From Rhizobium sp. 18065 (GTDB lineage: Bacteria > Pseudomonadota > Alphaproteobacteria > Rhizobiales > Rhizobiaceae): a stretch of DNA of 64,000 bases. Location of the stretch: NCBI RefSeq assembly GCF_902706095.1, contig NZ_CACSJP010000002.1, forward strand, positions 62,001 through 126,000, in the 5' to 3' direction. The notes under the pieces are model-generated. The model was given only the letters and a program-made list of their open reading frames with translations. It searched no databases and was not told the origin of the DNA. Positions within the stretch are counted from its first letter, which is position 1. Every line of letters starts with the position of its first letter. A program made the position numbers and the translations under genes. Positions 45,991-56,773 of the stretch are shown one piece after another.

Positions 45991-46038
45991 TCAAGTTCTC
46001 CTCTTTCGCGGGATTGTCCCCGCTTGTGTTGAAGCTCT

Positions 46039-47172
46039 TCAGGCAGCCTTCTGCACAAAGGCAGGCAGCGGCGAATAGGTAATTTCCGGATAGCCGAAGG
46101 CCGCGGGGCCGACGACATCAAGCGCGCGCGCAGTGCGCAGCAGCGCATGGCATGGGATCGCGATCACCGCGACGCGCTGGCCATAACGCAGCATTTCAGT
46201 GGTGATCGGATATCCGGTGTCGACATCCAGCAGCACGATCAGATCGGGCACGGTCACCTCGACCTCGCCATTGCGGCGGAAGATCAGGAACTCGTTCTGG
46301 ATCGCCACGCCAGCCGTCTGGCCGTTGCAGTCATCGAAACCGGTGAGCTCGATATCGCCGACCGAGAAGCCGCCGCGGAAATGACGCTTCAGGTCGCTGA
46401 TCTTGCCGTTGAAGATACGCCGTCCGCCTTCCAGCGCGCAGACAGCCGCAATCGGATCTTCCTGCGCCTTGCGGGCACGGATCACCGCTTCTCCAAGTGC
46501 GATCGCCTTGGTGTAGCTCTTCGGAATGCCGTACTGATGAACATAATGCGCCTGCATCGGCGCCGTCGCCAGCATCGCGCCGCCGCCCTGGGCGACCACG
46601 CAGGCACGCGCCATGCGTTCGTGCCAGACTTCTGAAACCGCATGGCTAAAGATCACCGCATTGCCATGCAGGTCGCACATCACAGACGGCGTCGAGCTAT
46701 GGCCATAGATCGAAAACGTCGTCATCTGCATTTCCGGGAAGGCACGGCCCATCCCGTCGCAATCGAGCATCGGCAGACCGCCGAGCGCCGCAGTCACGAG
46801 CGGGTTGATCGCATTGGCACCGCCGATTTCCTCGCAGACCATTGCATCGATCGGCGCGCGGATCAGGTCTTCCATCGCCCTCAGGCAACGCAGGCCCTCG
46901 CGGCCTTCGCGCAGCCGCTCGACGCCAACCACCGGAGCACCGATGCCGCCAATCGACATGCACAGGGCATCGCCCTCGATCCGGTCGGTGGCGAGAATCT
47001 TCATCTCGTAACCTTCCTTCATCGCCTGCAGCGCCAGCAGCTTGCCCTGATAAGGGTTGCCGCCGCCGCCGGTGCCGAGAATGCCGGCACCGATTTCCAG
47101 CGCGTCCAGATCTTCCACCGTCAGCGTGCGCAGGTCGGCTTCGTCATATTTCAGCTTGCGCACCTCAGCCAT
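46039..47172 (-). CDS. DUF917 family protein (copy 1)
   Basis: A 377-residue DUF917 protein with IGAGILGTGGGGNPY near the start and CEEIGGANAINPLVTAALGG further on, paralogous to the protein at 43143. ATG 47172 has GGGAG six nt upstream and overlaps the hydantoinase stop by 8 nt, so translation is coupled. The order here (hydantoinase then DUF917) is the reverse of the second pair, indicating separate acquisition or rearrangement, not simple tandem duplication. Confidence 0.88.
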   Translation of the reverse strand: MAEVRKLKYDEADLRTLTVEDLDALEIGAGILGTGGGGNPYQGKLLALQAMKEGYEMKILATDRIEGDALCMSIGGIGAPVVGVERLREGREGLRCLRAMEDLIRAPIDAMVCEEIGGANAINPLVTAALGGLPMLDCDGMGRAFPEMQMTTFSIYGHSSTPSVMCDLHGNAVIFSHAVSEVWHERMARACVVAQGGGAMLATAPMQAHYVHQYGIPKSYTKAIALGEAVIRARKAQEDPIAAVCALEGGRRIFNGKISDLKRHFRGGFSVGDIELTGFDDCNGQTAGVAIQNEFLIFRRNGEVEVTVPDLIVLLDVDTGYPITTEMLRYGQRVAVIAIPCHALLRTARALDVVGPAAFGYPEITYSPLPAFVQKAA

Positions 47173-48742
47173 GATGGACTCCCATTTCTCCGACGACTTT
47201 GACGTGAATGCGCGTGGCATTGCCCGGCAGATAGGCCAGCGGCATGTCCTCGCGTTCGATGACTTCCAGCGTTTCGGCCAGCGCACCGGCAGCGATCGCC
47301 TTTTCACGTGCTTCCGCTTCGGCTTCGGCCAGCGCGCTTTCACGCGTGCGGCCATCGATCAGCGAGAAGACCCGGTCGGTCTCGCCGCTGATCTGGGCAA
47401 TGGCAGCGCCAACCGCATTGGCAACCGCAAAATTCTCCGGCCGGATGACCTCCAGATCACCGATCCGGTCCGGCATCAGGATCGAACCGCCGCCAACAGC
47501 GATGACTGGCACCGGCGTCGAGGAAATGCGGCTGCGTTCGACGCAGGCCTCGAGCATCTGGTCGATCTTGGCCATCGCCGCCTCGACCAGCGCCTTGTCG
47601 AGACCGTCAAGCAGTGCGCGCTCGCCGACATCGGCCTTGTTCGATGCCACGGCGATATCGGTCGCGGTCAGCGTCGAGCCGCCGAAGCAGATCGCCTCGC
47701 TGCGAACGCGGTAGCCGACAGACTTGGGACCGACGGTGATGCCGCTCTCGCCCTTGACCACCAGCGAACCGCCACCGAGACCGATGGAGAAGACGTCGGG
47801 CATGCGGAAATTGGTCCGCACGCCACCGATATCGACAGTCGTCGAGGCCTGACGCGGGAAACCATGCGACAACGAGCCAACGTCGGACGTGGTGCCACCG
47901 ACATCGACGACAACGGCGTCCTTGATGCCGGTGAGAAATGCCGCGCCGCGCATCGAATTGGTCGGGCCGGAGGCAAATGTCAGCACCGGGAAGGACCGGA
48001 CCACATCGGCCGCCATCAGCGTTCCGTCATTCTGCGTGATATAGAACGGGCACGTGATGCCCGCGGCCTTCAGCGCCTCGCCGAAAGCGGCAACCGTGCG
48101 GTCGGCCAGCGACAGTAGGCTGGCATTCATGATCGCGGCACTTTCGCGGGCCAGCAGACCATGACGGCCGATATCCTTCGACATCACCACCGGAAGCCCC
48201 GGGCATTGCTGCTGCAGGATTTCCTTGGTCCGCAGTTCCATCGCATCATTGATGCCGCTGAACACGCAGGTCACGGCCGCAGCCTTCAGACCCTTGGCGC
48301 GGATCTCGCCGGCGATGCGCACGATCGCGTCCTCGTCGAGGGGAGACAGCACGCGGCCATCGAATTCATAGCCGCCCTTGATCTGATAGCCATGGTTACC
48401 GACGATATCGCGCAGGTCATCCGGCCAGTCGACCATTGGCGGCAGGCCGGCGCCGGACGGCAGGCCCAGACGGATCGCCGCGACTTCGTCCATATGGCGC
48501 CGCTCGATAACGGCATTGGTGAAATGCGTCGTACCGATCATGACGGCGGCGATCCGGGCCCGGTCGATGCCGGATGCAGCGATCACCTTTTCCAGCGCCT
48601 CGAGCACGCCCGACGTCACATCCTCGGTTGTCGAGGCCTTGACCCCGGCCAGGACCGTTTTTCCATCCAGAACGACAGCGTCCGTATTGGTGCCGCCCAC
48701 ATCAATCCCCACGCGATACACGTCAGGTGCCTCCTCAATCAT
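47165..48742 (-). CDS. hydantoinase/oxoprolinase A-type protein (copy 1)
   Basis: A 518-525-residue HyuA-type ATPase-fold protein with VGIDVGGTNTDAVVLDG and VVVDVGGTTSDVG. ATG 48742 overlaps the ATPase stop as ATGA but lacks a ribosome site; GTG 48721 has GAGGAGG eight nt upstream and may be the true start. It clearly resembles copy 2 along its length but has diverged. It is downstream of the Dpp-type transporter genes and upstream of DUF917 copy 1, so import and ring opening are co-expressed. Confidence 0.87.
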   Translation of the reverse strand: MIEEAPDVYRVGIDVGGTNTDAVVLDGKTVLAGVKASTTEDVTSGVLEALEKVIAASGIDRARIAAVMIGTTHFTNAVIERRHMDEVAAIRLGLPSGAGLPPMVDWPDDLRDIVGNHGYQIKGGYEFDGRVLSPLDEDAIVRIAGEIRAKGLKAAAVTCVFSGINDAMELRTKEILQQQCPGLPVVMSKDIGRHGLLARESAAIMNASLLSLADRTVAAFGEALKAAGITCPFYITQNDGTLMAADVVRSFPVLTFASGPTNSMRGAAFLTGIKDAVVVDVGGTTSDVGSLSHGFPRQASTTVDIGGVRTNFRMPDVFSIGLGGGSLVVKGESGITVGPKSVGYRVRSEAICFGGSTLTATDIAVASNKADVGERALLDGLDKALVEAAMAKIDQMLEACVERSRISSTPVPVIAVGGGSILMPDRIGDLEVIRPENFAVANAVGAAIAQISGETDRVFSLIDGRTRESALAEAEAEAREKAIAAGALAETLEVIEREDMPLAYLPGNATRIHVKVVGEMGVHHG

Positions 48743-50385
48743 GCTGTTGTTTTGACAAGGAAGCGCATCCGCTCTTCCTCGGTAACGATGGGCTTCAACC
48801 GCTCTTCGACGTCGGTGACGACGGGGATCGCGGCGATCAGCGCCCGTGTGTAGGGGTGTTTCGGGTCGGCGAAGACCTCGGGCGTTACGCCCTCCTCGAC
48901 AATCTCGCCACGCAGCATCACCGCGATGCGTGAACAGAAATTGCGCATCAGCGACAGGTCGTGGCTGATCATCAGATAGGTCAGGCCGAGATCCTGGCGC
49001 AGTTGCACCAGAAGCTCGATCACCGTCTTCTGCACCGAGACGTCCAGTGCAGCAGTCGGCTCGTCGAGGATCAGGATCTTCGGTTCGGCCGCCAGCGCCC
49101 GGGCAATCGCCACGCGCTGCTTCTGACCGCCCGACAGTTCATGCGGATATTTCGCCAGATAGGATTGCGGCAGGCGCACCAAATCAAGCAATTCCCGCAT
49201 CCGTGCTTCGCGCGCATCCGCATCCATGCCGATCGACGTCAGCGGCAGGCTCAGCGTCTGCTTGACGGTACGCTTCGGGTTCAGCGACGTGCCGGGGTTC
49301 TGGTAGACGATCTGGGTGAGACGACGGCCGCGGCCGGGAGCCGATGCATCGATATCGACCGTGCCGGATGTCGCCCGCGACAGCTCCATGATGATACGGG
49401 CAACAGAGGTCTTGCCCGAGCCGGATTCTCCGGCCAGACCGAAGATCTCGCCCTCGCGCAGCGTCAGGTCGACATCGCGGATCGCATGGAAACCGGGACG
49501 CTTGCCATAGATCTTGTTCAGCCCCTTGATCGTCACGATCGGCGCGCGGTCACTTTGCGGCAGATCGATCACCCGCGGGCCATACAGCGGCGGCACCGCT
49601 TCCAGCAGCGCTTTGGTATAGTCCTCGGACGGATTGCTGAGGATCTCGGCGCAAGGACCGGTTTCGATGATGTCGCCGTGATGCATGACCACCACCCGGT
49701 CGGCGACCTTGCGCACGACGCCGAGATTGTGGGTGATCATCAGCAGCGCCATGTTCTCCTCTTTCACCAACTGATTGATGAGGTTGAGGATCTCGTCCTG
49801 CGTCGTGACGTCGAGTGCCGTGCCCGGTTCGTCGGCGATCAGAAGTTTCGGCTGGTGCAGAAGCGCAAGGCCGATCAGCACGCGCTGGCGCATGCCGCCT
49901 GACAGTTCCGACGGATAGGCATTCATCACCCGCTCGCCATCGGCCAGCTGAACCCTGCGCAACACGGCGGCGATCCGGGTGCGGCGCTCGGACTTGGACG
50001 AGGAAATGCCGTTGCGCTTGTCGGCAAAGCGCATCACGTCATCGAGATGCGTACCGATCTTGAACACCGGATTGAAGGAAGACAACGGGTCCTGCATGAT
50101 CAGCGAGAAGGCGGTACCCTTCAGAGCCTCGCGCTCGGCCCGCGGCATCGACAACACGTCGCGACCGGCAAAGCTGATCGTGCCGGCGCTGATATTGGCA
50201 TTCTTCGGCAATGTGCCGATGATTGCCTTTGCCGTCACCGACTTGCCGGATCCGGTTTCGCCGATCAGGGCGACACGCTCGCCGGCTGCCACCGAGAAGC
50301 TGACATTGCGCAGCACCTGGCGGCTGCGACCATAGGTAACGAAGGAGACATTGAGATTGTCGACGTTCAGAAGCGGTTCGGCCAT
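48739..50385 (-). CDS. ABC transporter ATP-binding protein, fused DppD-DppF type (hydantoinase operon)
   Basis: A 548-residue double ATPase. Walker A motifs are [12 protein letters not shown] and [12 protein letters not shown], signatures [12 protein letters not shown] and [13 protein letters not shown], Walker [10 protein letters not shown] and [12 protein letters not shown] 50385 lies one base after the permease stop and has GGAGAACTG upstream. The stop overlaps the hydantoinase start. It energises import by the two permeases and the family 5 binding protein in the same operon. Confidence 0.93.
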   Translation of the reverse strand: MAEPLLNVDNLNVSFVTYGRSRQVLRNVSFSVAAGERVALIGETGSGKSVTAKAIIGTLPKNANISAGTISFAGRDVLSMPRAEREALKGTAFSLIMQDPLSSFNPVFKIGTHLDDVMRFADKRNGISSSKSERRTRIAAVLRRVQLADGERVMNAYPSELSGGMRQRVLIGLALLHQPKLLIADEPGTALDVTTQDEILNLINQLVKEENMALLMITHNLGVVRKVADRVVVMHHGDIIETGPCAEILSNPSEDYTKALLEAVPPLYGPRVIDLPQSDRAPIVTIKGLNKIYGKRPGFHAIRDVDLTLREGEIFGLAGESGSGKTSVARIIMELSRATSGTVDIDASAPGRGRRLTQIVYQNPGTSLNPKRTVKQTLSLPLTSIGMDADAREARMRELLDLVRLPQSYLAKYPHELSGGQKQRVAIARALAAEPKILILDEPTAALDVSVQKTVIELLVQLRQDLGLTYLMISHDLSLMRNFCSRIAVMLRGEIVEEGVTPEVFADPKHPYTRALIAAIPVVTDVEERLKPIVTEEERMRFLVKTTA

Positions 50386-50386
50386 C

Positions 50387-51268
50387 TCAGTTCTCCACAT
50401 CGAACATGTCGCGCAGGCCGTCGCCCAGCAGGTTGAAACCGAGCGTCACGTAGAAGACCACCGCGCCGGGGCAGAGCACTTCCCACCAGAAATCGGGCAT
50501 GAACTGCCGGCCATCGGCCACCATCGAGCCCAGATCAGGGGTCGGCGGCTTGACGCCGAAACCGAGAAAGCTGAGCGTTGCGCCGAACAGGATGACGAAG
50601 GCCGCATCGAGCGTCGTCTTCACCGAAATCACCGATAGGCAGTTCGGCAGGATTTCGCGAAACAGGATATGGATCGGCCCGGCACCGGCCAGACGCGCCG
50701 CCTCGATATAGTCTTCGGACGCGATCGACTTGGAGACCGAGTAGATCAGCCGCGCATGCCAGGTCCACCACAGCAGGGTGATGGCGATCATCGCATTGGT
50801 CAGCGTCGGCTCGAGCAGGTTGGAGACGGCGAGCGCCATGACCAGCGGCGGCATGGCCAGCATGACATTGGTCAGACCGGTGATCAGCTTTTCCACCCAG
50901 CCACCGAAATAGCCGGCGATCAGGCCAAGCACCGTGCCGACCGGCACCGAAATCCCGAGAACGCCGATCACCAGCAGCAGCGACACCCGAAGACCAAAGA
51001 CTGTGCGCGAGAAGATGTCGCGTCCAGCCTTGTCGGTGCCGAACCAGTGGCTGGCATCCGGCGGCAGATGCCGGGCGCGGAAATCGACGACCGCGCCGAC
51101 ATGCTTCGGATAAGGCGTCAGCCAGGGCGCGAAGACAGCAAGGATGACGATCGAGATCAGGATCAGCGAGCCGATCACAGCCGCCGGATTGCGGCTGAAG
51201 CGATACCACATCATGTAGCCTGAGCTGAGGCCACGATCGGAAGCGTCAAGCATTTTCATGTCGGCCAT
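50387..51268 (-). CDS. Dpp-type ABC transporter permease (DppC-like)
   Basis: A 293-residue inner-membrane permease with an N-terminal helix (AVIGSLILISIVILAVFAPWL) and the HWFGTDKAGRDIFSRTVFG motif typical of DppC/OppC. The EAA loop is DYIEAARLAGAGPIHILFREILPN. Its ATG overlaps the stop of the upstream permease (TGATG). Confidence 0.93.
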   Translation of the reverse strand: MADMKMLDASDRGLSSGYMMWYRFSRNPAAVIGSLILISIVILAVFAPWLTPYPKHVGAVVDFRARHLPPDASHWFGTDKAGRDIFSRTVFGLRVSLLLVIGVLGISVPVGTVLGLIAGYFGGWVEKLITGLTNVMLAMPPLVMALAVSNLLEPTLTNAMIAITLLWWTWHARLIYSVSKSIASEDYIEAARLAGAGPIHILFREILPNCLSVISVKTTLDAAFVILFGATLSFLGFGVKPPTPDLGSMVADGRQFMPDFWWEVLCPGAVVFYVTLGFNLLGDGLRDMFDVEN

Positions 51269-52296
51269 CAGCGTGCCTCCTTGCGGCGCAGTCGTGGGTC
51301 GATGATCGAGATCACGACGTCGACGATCAGGTTGGCGATGATGAAGAACAGGCCCGCGACCAGCACCACGGCGGTCACCGCGTTCAGATCCTTCTGCAGG
51401 ATCGAGGTCAGGCCATAGGAGGCGAAACCACCCCAGGCGAAGATCATTTCAATGACGAAAGCATTGCCGATCAGCGAGGCGAATTCGAGCCCCATGATGG
51501 TCAGCGGCGCGATCGAGGACAGCTTCAGCAGATAACGGAAGGTGATGACACGTTCCGGCACGCCAAAACTCTTCAGCGTCAGCACATGATCCTTGCGCTG
51601 GTTCTCCAGCATCGAGGAGCGGGTGATGCGGGTGATCTGGCCAATGCCTGCCATCGACAGCGCAAAGGCCGGCAGCGCCAGATGTTTCAGGGCGTTCAGC
51701 ACCACGTCGAACCGTCCGGCCAGCGTGCCGTCGATCAGCAGGAACCCGGTCGGACCACCCTGCCAGGCCAGCCCATGGTCGAGCCGGCCGATGATCGGCC
51801 AGTCGGTCAGATATCGGGCAGCGACCAGCTGCATAGTGATGGCAAACAGGAAGCTCGGGATCGTGACGCCGGTCAAAGACAGGAAGCGGCCGACATAGTC
51901 GAAGGTCCGGTTGCGGTAATGGGCGGTGATCACACCGAGCGGGATCGCCATGGCGAACATGAAGATGACCGAAACCAGCACCAGCTCGACCGTCGCCGGA
52001 ACCGTCTGCGCCAGATCGGTCGTGACCGGTCGCTGCGACACCAGCGACATGCCGAGATCGCCATGCAGCGCCTTGTTCGCATAATCGAGATATTGCACCG
52101 GCAGCGGTCGATCGAGACCCATCTGCTGGCGTAGCGCCTCGACCTGTTCCAGGGTCGCGGCCGGACCGAGCGCCATGCGCGCCGGATCACCCGGCACAAC
52201 CCGTGCCAGAACGAAAATCATGATGGAAAGGGCGATCATGACGAGCACGAACATGCCAAGCCGGGTCAGTATCGCGACCAACGGATGTTGCTGCAT
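51268..52296 (-). CDS. Dpp-type ABC transporter permease (DppB-like)
   Basis: A 342-residue permease and the first gene of the hydantoinase operon. It has the N-terminal helix and VVPGDPARMALG motif of DppB/OppB proteins, then the EAA-type loop around KDHVLTLKSFGVPERVITFRYLL. The promoter must lie in the 138-bp gap to the divergent MalT-like regulator. Confidence 0.93.
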   Translation of the reverse strand: MQQHPLVAILTRLGMFVLVMIALSIMIFVLARVVPGDPARMALGPAATLEQVEALRQQMGLDRPLPVQYLDYANKALHGDLGMSLVSQRPVTTDLAQTVPATVELVLVSVIFMFAMAIPLGVITAHYRNRTFDYVGRFLSLTGVTIPSFLFAITMQLVAARYLTDWPIIGRLDHGLAWQGGPTGFLLIDGTLAGRFDVVLNALKHLALPAFALSMAGIGQITRITRSSMLENQRKDHVLTLKSFGVPERVITFRYLLKLSSIAPLTIMGLEFASLIGNAFVIEMIFAWGGFASYGLTSILQKDLNAVTAVVLVAGLFFIIANLIVDVVISIIDPRLRRKEAR

Positions 52297-52434
52297 CGGC
52301 GGGGTGTTTCCTTGTACATCAGCTGCCTAAGGCTCGAACATCCCCTTCTGTCGCCATGCGAGCAACCGGCAAAAAGTATAGTTTTTTGACGACATGGTAT
52401 AGGTCACTGCCGATTTCTCGCCTATAGAACCGGC

Positions 52435-54783
52435 ATGACCATGGTCCTGCCCCGCCCTCGCCTCCGAGATCGCATCGCTCGTGAAACTGCCGGTGTCGTC
52501 TTTCTGCGCGCGCCGGCAGGTGCTGGCAAAACCACCCTTCTCGACATGATTGCGGAAACCTTGGGAAGGCAAGTCTGCCGGACATTGCAGCCCCGCGTCG
52601 ATGACGTGCATGCGCGCTATCTGCTCTGGGATATACCGGCCTCGGCCAGATCCGCCCGCATCGCAGCCCAGGTTCTCGACACGGCTGACATCATTATCGT
52701 CGCCTGCCGCCCGGACCAGCGCATTGCCGGGCTGGCACGGCAGATCCTGCATCGCGGTTCGGTCACGATCGATGCCGAGGACCTGACATTTACCGCAGAT
52801 GAACTTGCAGACCTGCCGCCTGAAAATGCCCAGACCTTGCTCAAAGGTTATGCCGGCTGGCCAGCCTTCCTGCCACTGGCGTCGGTCCCCGACGACCGTG
52901 TCTGCATCGACTATCTGCGCGAAACCATTCTCAGCCATCTGTCACCGGGCCAGACCACAACCTTGTCCATATGGCTCGAAGCGCCCGCAGCCGATGCGCA
53001 ATGGGCGAGCATTCTGCCGCCTTTTCTCGCCCGGGCACCCGAGCAGCACCCGGACCTCCTCCGCCTGGTGCAGACCGCCGTAGTCGAGCGTCTGGCGATC
53101 TTCGAAGCGGAAGGCGCCGTCATCGAGATCGCCGCCGCCCGCGAACAGGCCGGACGCTCGCTTGACGCCATGGCCCTGTTGATCGATCATGGCCACGAAG
53201 TGCATGCCGCCCAGATCCTCGAGCGCGCCCAGGGACGCGAACTTATCTATCGCAGCAGCCTGGCTGCCTTCCAGACCATCATCATGCGCTTCTCGCACGA
53301 GATGATCGCCACCAACGAGACCGTGCTGCTCTCAGTCACCCGTACCCTGCTCAAGCAGGGTGAGCTGCAGCGCGTGCGCCATCTGCTCGGTCGACATCTC
53401 GGGCTGGATTATCTCGATCCGCTGAAGGCACTGGCGCGCGGATCACGTTTCTCCTTCGCCGCCCGGACATTCAGGCTCAACATGATGATCGGCGAGGATC
53501 TGACACCCAACGATCAGATGATCACCCGGCTCGGCGAGTTCATGGCCGACTATCCGCTGGGTGACCACGTCAAATGGGCGGCTTATTACAACGCCCTGCT
53601 CGAATTCGAGATCCGCCGCCGCAACTTTCGCGAAGCCGAGGCGGCAGCCGCGCGTTCGCTGATCTATCTGCGCAACATGGGTGGCCAGCCGCTGCTCGAA
53701 TTCTTCATCCATCTGCACCAAATCGTCCTGCGACTGATGAGCGGCGACGTGCTTCTCGCCCGCCGCGCCGCCAAGGATGCGCGCAGCAAGCTGGAACAGG
53801 TTCCGCATGATGCGAAGCAGGAATTCCGGATGCTGCATCTGGCCGAAGCCTGTATCGCCTATGAAGCCGGCCGGCCAAGGGATCTCGTCGAATTTGTCCA
53901 GACCGACTTCGACAGTTTTGCGGCTGCCGAAATCTGGCCGAGCCTGATGCAGTTCGCCTTGCATTATGCCTCGCAGGTTCTCTGCGATCATTTCCCGATG
54001 ACCATTCGTCCGGGCTTTCTCGACGGACTGTGGATCCATTTGTCCGAGCGGCTGCAATTCCATGCAATGATGGAAATCCGCACCGCCATCGCCTATCAGA
54101 ACGTCAACCGCTGGGCCGAAGCGCAATCCACCCTGACGGCGATCCGCATGCCGATGGGGCGAAACTGGGTGGAGAGCGCCACCGACGAACTGGCCCGGCT
54201 CACCCGTCGCGACGAGATCTCCTATGCCATGGCCTGGATCCGCGATGCGGTCCATCTCTGGGCACCACGGTCGTATCTGCCGCGCCAGATCGATGCACTG
54301 ATCAGCAATCCCTATGTGACGAACCGGGAAAGAGTGGCCCTGCTTCTCTGGCAGAGCTATACTGCCCATCAGCGCGGCGACAGCGCCACGGCACGATCGC
54401 GCCTTCTGTCCGCGCTAGAAACCTCGACCCGGCTTGGCTGCAATGGCGTCCTGTCGGAGGAGCGGATCTTTCTGTCACCGCTGCTCAACGACCAGCGCAT
54501 CCGCAGCTTCATCGAAACCTCGTCGGATGTGCGCATCGCGCTGTCGATCTTCGCGGCATCGGTCAATTCGCCTCAGGCCCGAGCGCTGAATGGCGGCCTG
54601 TCGCAACGTGAAACCCAGATGCTGCAGCTGATCGCCAGCGGCATGCCGAACAAGCGCATTGCCAGCACCCTCAACATTTCCGAAGTGACGGTAAAATTCC
54701 ACCTCGGCAACCTGTTCCGCAAACTCGATTGCAAACGCCGCGCCGAGGCAATCCGCGCGGCGACTGCGCTTGGTTGGCTCTGA
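52435..54783 (+). CDS. MalT/LAL-type LuxR family regulator
   Basis: A large regulator of 782 residues. A P-loop (APAGAGKT, residues 26-33) opens an NTPase domain; a long helical region with TPR-like character follows, and a LuxR helix-turn-helix (LSQRETQMLQLIASGMPNKRIA, then VTVKFHLGNLFRKL) ends the protein. It is smaller than MalT (about 900 residues) because the NTPase part is compact. It is divergent from the Dpp/hydantoinase operon and is the obvious candidate activator; the inducer is unknown. Confidence 0.88.
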   Translation: MTMVLPRPRLRDRIARETAGVVFLRAPAGAGKTTLLDMIAETLGRQVCRTLQPRVDDVHARYLLWDIPASARSARIAAQVLDTADIIIVACRPDQRIAGLARQILHRGSVTIDAEDLTFTADELADLPPENAQTLLKGYAGWPAFLPLASVPDDRVCIDYLRETILSHLSPGQTTTLSIWLEAPAADAQWASILPPFLARAPEQHPDLLRLVQTAVVERLAIFEAEGAVIEIAAAREQAGRSLDAMALLIDHGHEVHAAQILERAQGRELIYRSSLAAFQTIIMRFSHEMIATNETVLLSVTRTLLKQGELQRVRHLLGRHLGLDYLDPLKALARGSRFSFAARTFRLNMMIGEDLTPNDQMITRLGEFMADYPLGDHVKWAAYYNALLEFEIRRRNFREAEAAAARSLIYLRNMGGQPLLEFFIHLHQIVLRLMSGDVLLARRAAKDARSKLEQVPHDAKQEFRMLHLAEACIAYEAGRPRDLVEFVQTDFDSFAAAEIWPSLMQFALHYASQVLCDHFPMTIRPGFLDGLWIHLSERLQFHAMMEIRTAIAYQNVNRWAEAQSTLTAIRMPMGRNWVESATDELARLTRRDEISYAMAWIRDAVHLWAPRSYLPRQIDALISNPYVTNRERVALLLWQSYTAHQRGDSATARSRLLSALETSTRLGCNGVLSEERIFLSPLLNDQRIRSFIETSSDVRIALSIFAASVNSPQARALNGGLSQRETQMLQLIASGMPNKRIASTLNISEVTVKFHLGNLFRKLDCKRRAEAIRAATALGWL

Positions 54784-54963
54784 GCATCTTCGGAAGAGAC
54801 GATTCGGGATCGCCTCAAGTTCCAGGACAAATGCGATCAACGGCAAACGTCAAGCGTGATCGTCTCACGAAAATTCTACAGGGCAGCTTTTGCACGCCGC
54901 CGCTGAAGGTCTGGCCCTTGGACAGAGGGAGAATTGCCGGTCGCGCCTGCCGTTCGAGCTCCT

Positions 54964-55911
54964 TCAACCCCCATCGTGTTGCTTGAGAAAGTCCGAAACC
55001 GTCGCCAGGCAAAGGTCCTTCTCCTCGACATGCGGCATGTGGCTGGACTGCTCAAACACAACCCAGCGGCACCCCGGCACGCGCTCGACATAGGGGCGCA
55101 CCACCTCGGGGGTTGCCTCGTCGTGACGGCCGGAGATCAGCAAGGTGGGAGCTTCGATCTGCGGCAATCGATCCTCGATCGTCCAGTCCTTCATCGTGCC
55201 GATGACGTGGAACTCGGTCGGGCCGTTCATGTTGCGGTAGACGGTATTGTCCTCGTCCATGATGGCGAAGGTACGCGCCACTTCCGGCGGCCATGGCGAG
55301 ACGCGGCAGACATGGCGATCGTAGAAGACGCGCGAGGCGGCGATATAGTCCGGATCGGTGAGTGTTCCGGCTTCCTCGTGTTTCAGAAGCGTCGACTGAA
55401 CCTCGGCCGGCAGGTCGCGGCGCAGGCGGTTGGCCTCCGAGACCCAAGTGTGCATGTTGGCCGGCGAATTGGCGATGACAAGAGCCTTCAACCCCTTCGG
55501 CCGCAAAACCGCATGTTCGGCTCCGAGCATCCCGCCCCAGGACTGGCCGAGAAAGGCGTAACGCTCCGCGATGCCGAGATGGGACAGCAGCGCATCCAGC
55601 TCTTCGAGAAACAGCTCGACCGTCCAGAAATCCGGGCCTTTTTCCGGCAATCGCGTCGAGTTGCCGTTGCCGAGCTGGTCGTAATGGATGACCGGGCGGC
55701 CATCGAGCACCGCGATGTCCTTGAAGCTATCGACATAGTCATGCGTGCAGCCAGGCCCGCCATGGGCGACGACGAGCGGCAGCAACGGCGAATCCAGCGA
55801 TCCGGTGATGCGGTACCAGGTCTGATACGCGCGAAACGGCAGGTAGGATTCCTGAACTTCGACCGGTGCCACGTCTTCATCTCCATGCGGTTGTTCCGAT
55901 GGAGAAAGCAT
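54964..55911 (-). CDS. proline iminopeptidase-like alpha/beta hydrolase (copy A)
   Basis: A 315-residue alpha/beta hydrolase of the proline iminopeptidase family. The oxyanion motif is HGGPG, the nucleophile elbow GQSWGG, the acid GRHDEATPE and the histidine SSHMP. Such enzymes release N-terminal proline or related residues, or act on amides. ATG 55911 is used; a GTG about 48 nt downstream with GGAG upstream is an alternative. It lies 28 nt after the LuxR solo gene and is probably in its operon. It is paralogous to the hydrolase at 56870. Confidence 0.9.
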   Translation of the reverse strand: MLSPSEQPHGDEDVAPVEVQESYLPFRAYQTWYRITGSLDSPLLPLVVAHGGPGCTHDYVDSFKDIAVLDGRPVIHYDQLGNGNSTRLPEKGPDFWTVELFLEELDALLSHLGIAERYAFLGQSWGGMLGAEHAVLRPKGLKALVIANSPANMHTWVSEANRLRRDLPAEVQSTLLKHEEAGTLTDPDYIAASRVFYDRHVCRVSPWPPEVARTFAIMDEDNTVYRNMNGPTEFHVIGTMKDWTIEDRLPQIEAPTLLISGRHDEATPEVVRPYVERVPGCRWVVFEQSSHMPHVEEKDLCLATVSDFLKQHDGG

Positions 55912-55939
55912 AGCCTTCCGATTTGGGTCGCGGCAGCTA

Positions 55940-56722
55940 TCACAAGTAATAGGATGGTGGTTCTTCCAGCAGCCGGTAATGGGTGGCGCGCACCACGGCC
56001 TGTGTCCGGTTCTTCGCCCCCAACTTCTTGGCAGCGGCGTTGAGATGCATGACCACGGTCGGAACCGAGCGGCCGATGATGCGGGAGATTTCCTTGGCCG
56101 ACAGGCCTTCCGCCGAATGCCGCAGGCACTCGCGCTCACGGTTCGTCAGATGCGCACGCGTTCCGGTCTTCGCCGTCTCGTCGAAGGCGGCAAAGGCGGC
56201 CTCGTGGAACACATGGGCGAGAAGTCCGAAATCCGCCATATGGCGGTCCGCATCGCTCTGGAACCCGCGGCCCGCGCCGAAGCGCACCCCCGTCACGGTC
56301 GCACAGTCGCCGCGCGGCAGATGCACCGGAACGGTCACGCCGCAGGACATGTTGCGCTCATGCAGATAGCGTGACACCGGCGCGCTGCGCTCGTCGAGGA
56401 AGCGGTTGATCTGCGTCCCGGCCTTGTGGTCGTAGTTCCAGAAAAAGGGCGTGGTCGTGCGCATCGCCAGCAGTTGCACCGGGTCGATGCGGAAATATTC
56501 ACGCTCGAACCAGTATTCGCGCATGTCCTCGGAAATGTTGCGCAGCTTCAACAGCGAAGGCAGCATCAATGCGCCGTCGAGATCGTAGGGAACCGGCGTA
56601 TAGTCGTAGATCAGAGCGTCGAATCCGAACCCCTTGATCACCTCGAACGCGGCGTCGATCCGCCCGTCCAAGGTCTCACCCGCGGTGAGCCGCGATCGGA
56701 TCGAACCAATATCGTCAAACAT
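55940..56722 (-). CDS. LuxR solo regulator of the plant-signal-responsive (PipR/OryR/NesR-like) subfamily
   Basis: A 260-residue regulator with an autoinducer-binding-type domain and a C-terminal helix-turn-helix ([26 protein letters not shown], then [17 protein letters not shown]). At the TraR positions Trp57 and Tyr61 it has Met67 and Trp71, while Asp80-Pro81 and Trp95 (TraR 70, 71, 85) are kept. Met/Trp at those sites is the mark of LuxR solos that answer plant compounds, not acyl-homoserine lactones. No luxI gene is in the window. Flanking iminopeptidase genes and a peptide importer match that group. Confidence 0.9.
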   Translation of the reverse strand: MFDDIGSIRSRLTAGETLDGRIDAAFEVIKGFGFDALIYDYTPVPYDLDGALMLPSLLKLRNISEDMREYWFEREYFRIDPVQLLAMRTTTPFFWNYDHKAGTQINRFLDERSAPVSRYLHERNMSCGVTVPVHLPRGDCATVTGVRFGAGRGFQSDADRHMADFGLLAHVFHEAAFAAFDETAKTGTRAHLTNRERECLRHSAEGLSAKEISRIIGRSVPTVVMHLNAAAKKLGAKNRTQAVVRATHYRLLEEPPSYYL

Positions 56723-56773
56723 GCGAAAACCCTAATGTCGGACCGGGATCTGTAGTGCAGCGGAGATCTCATC

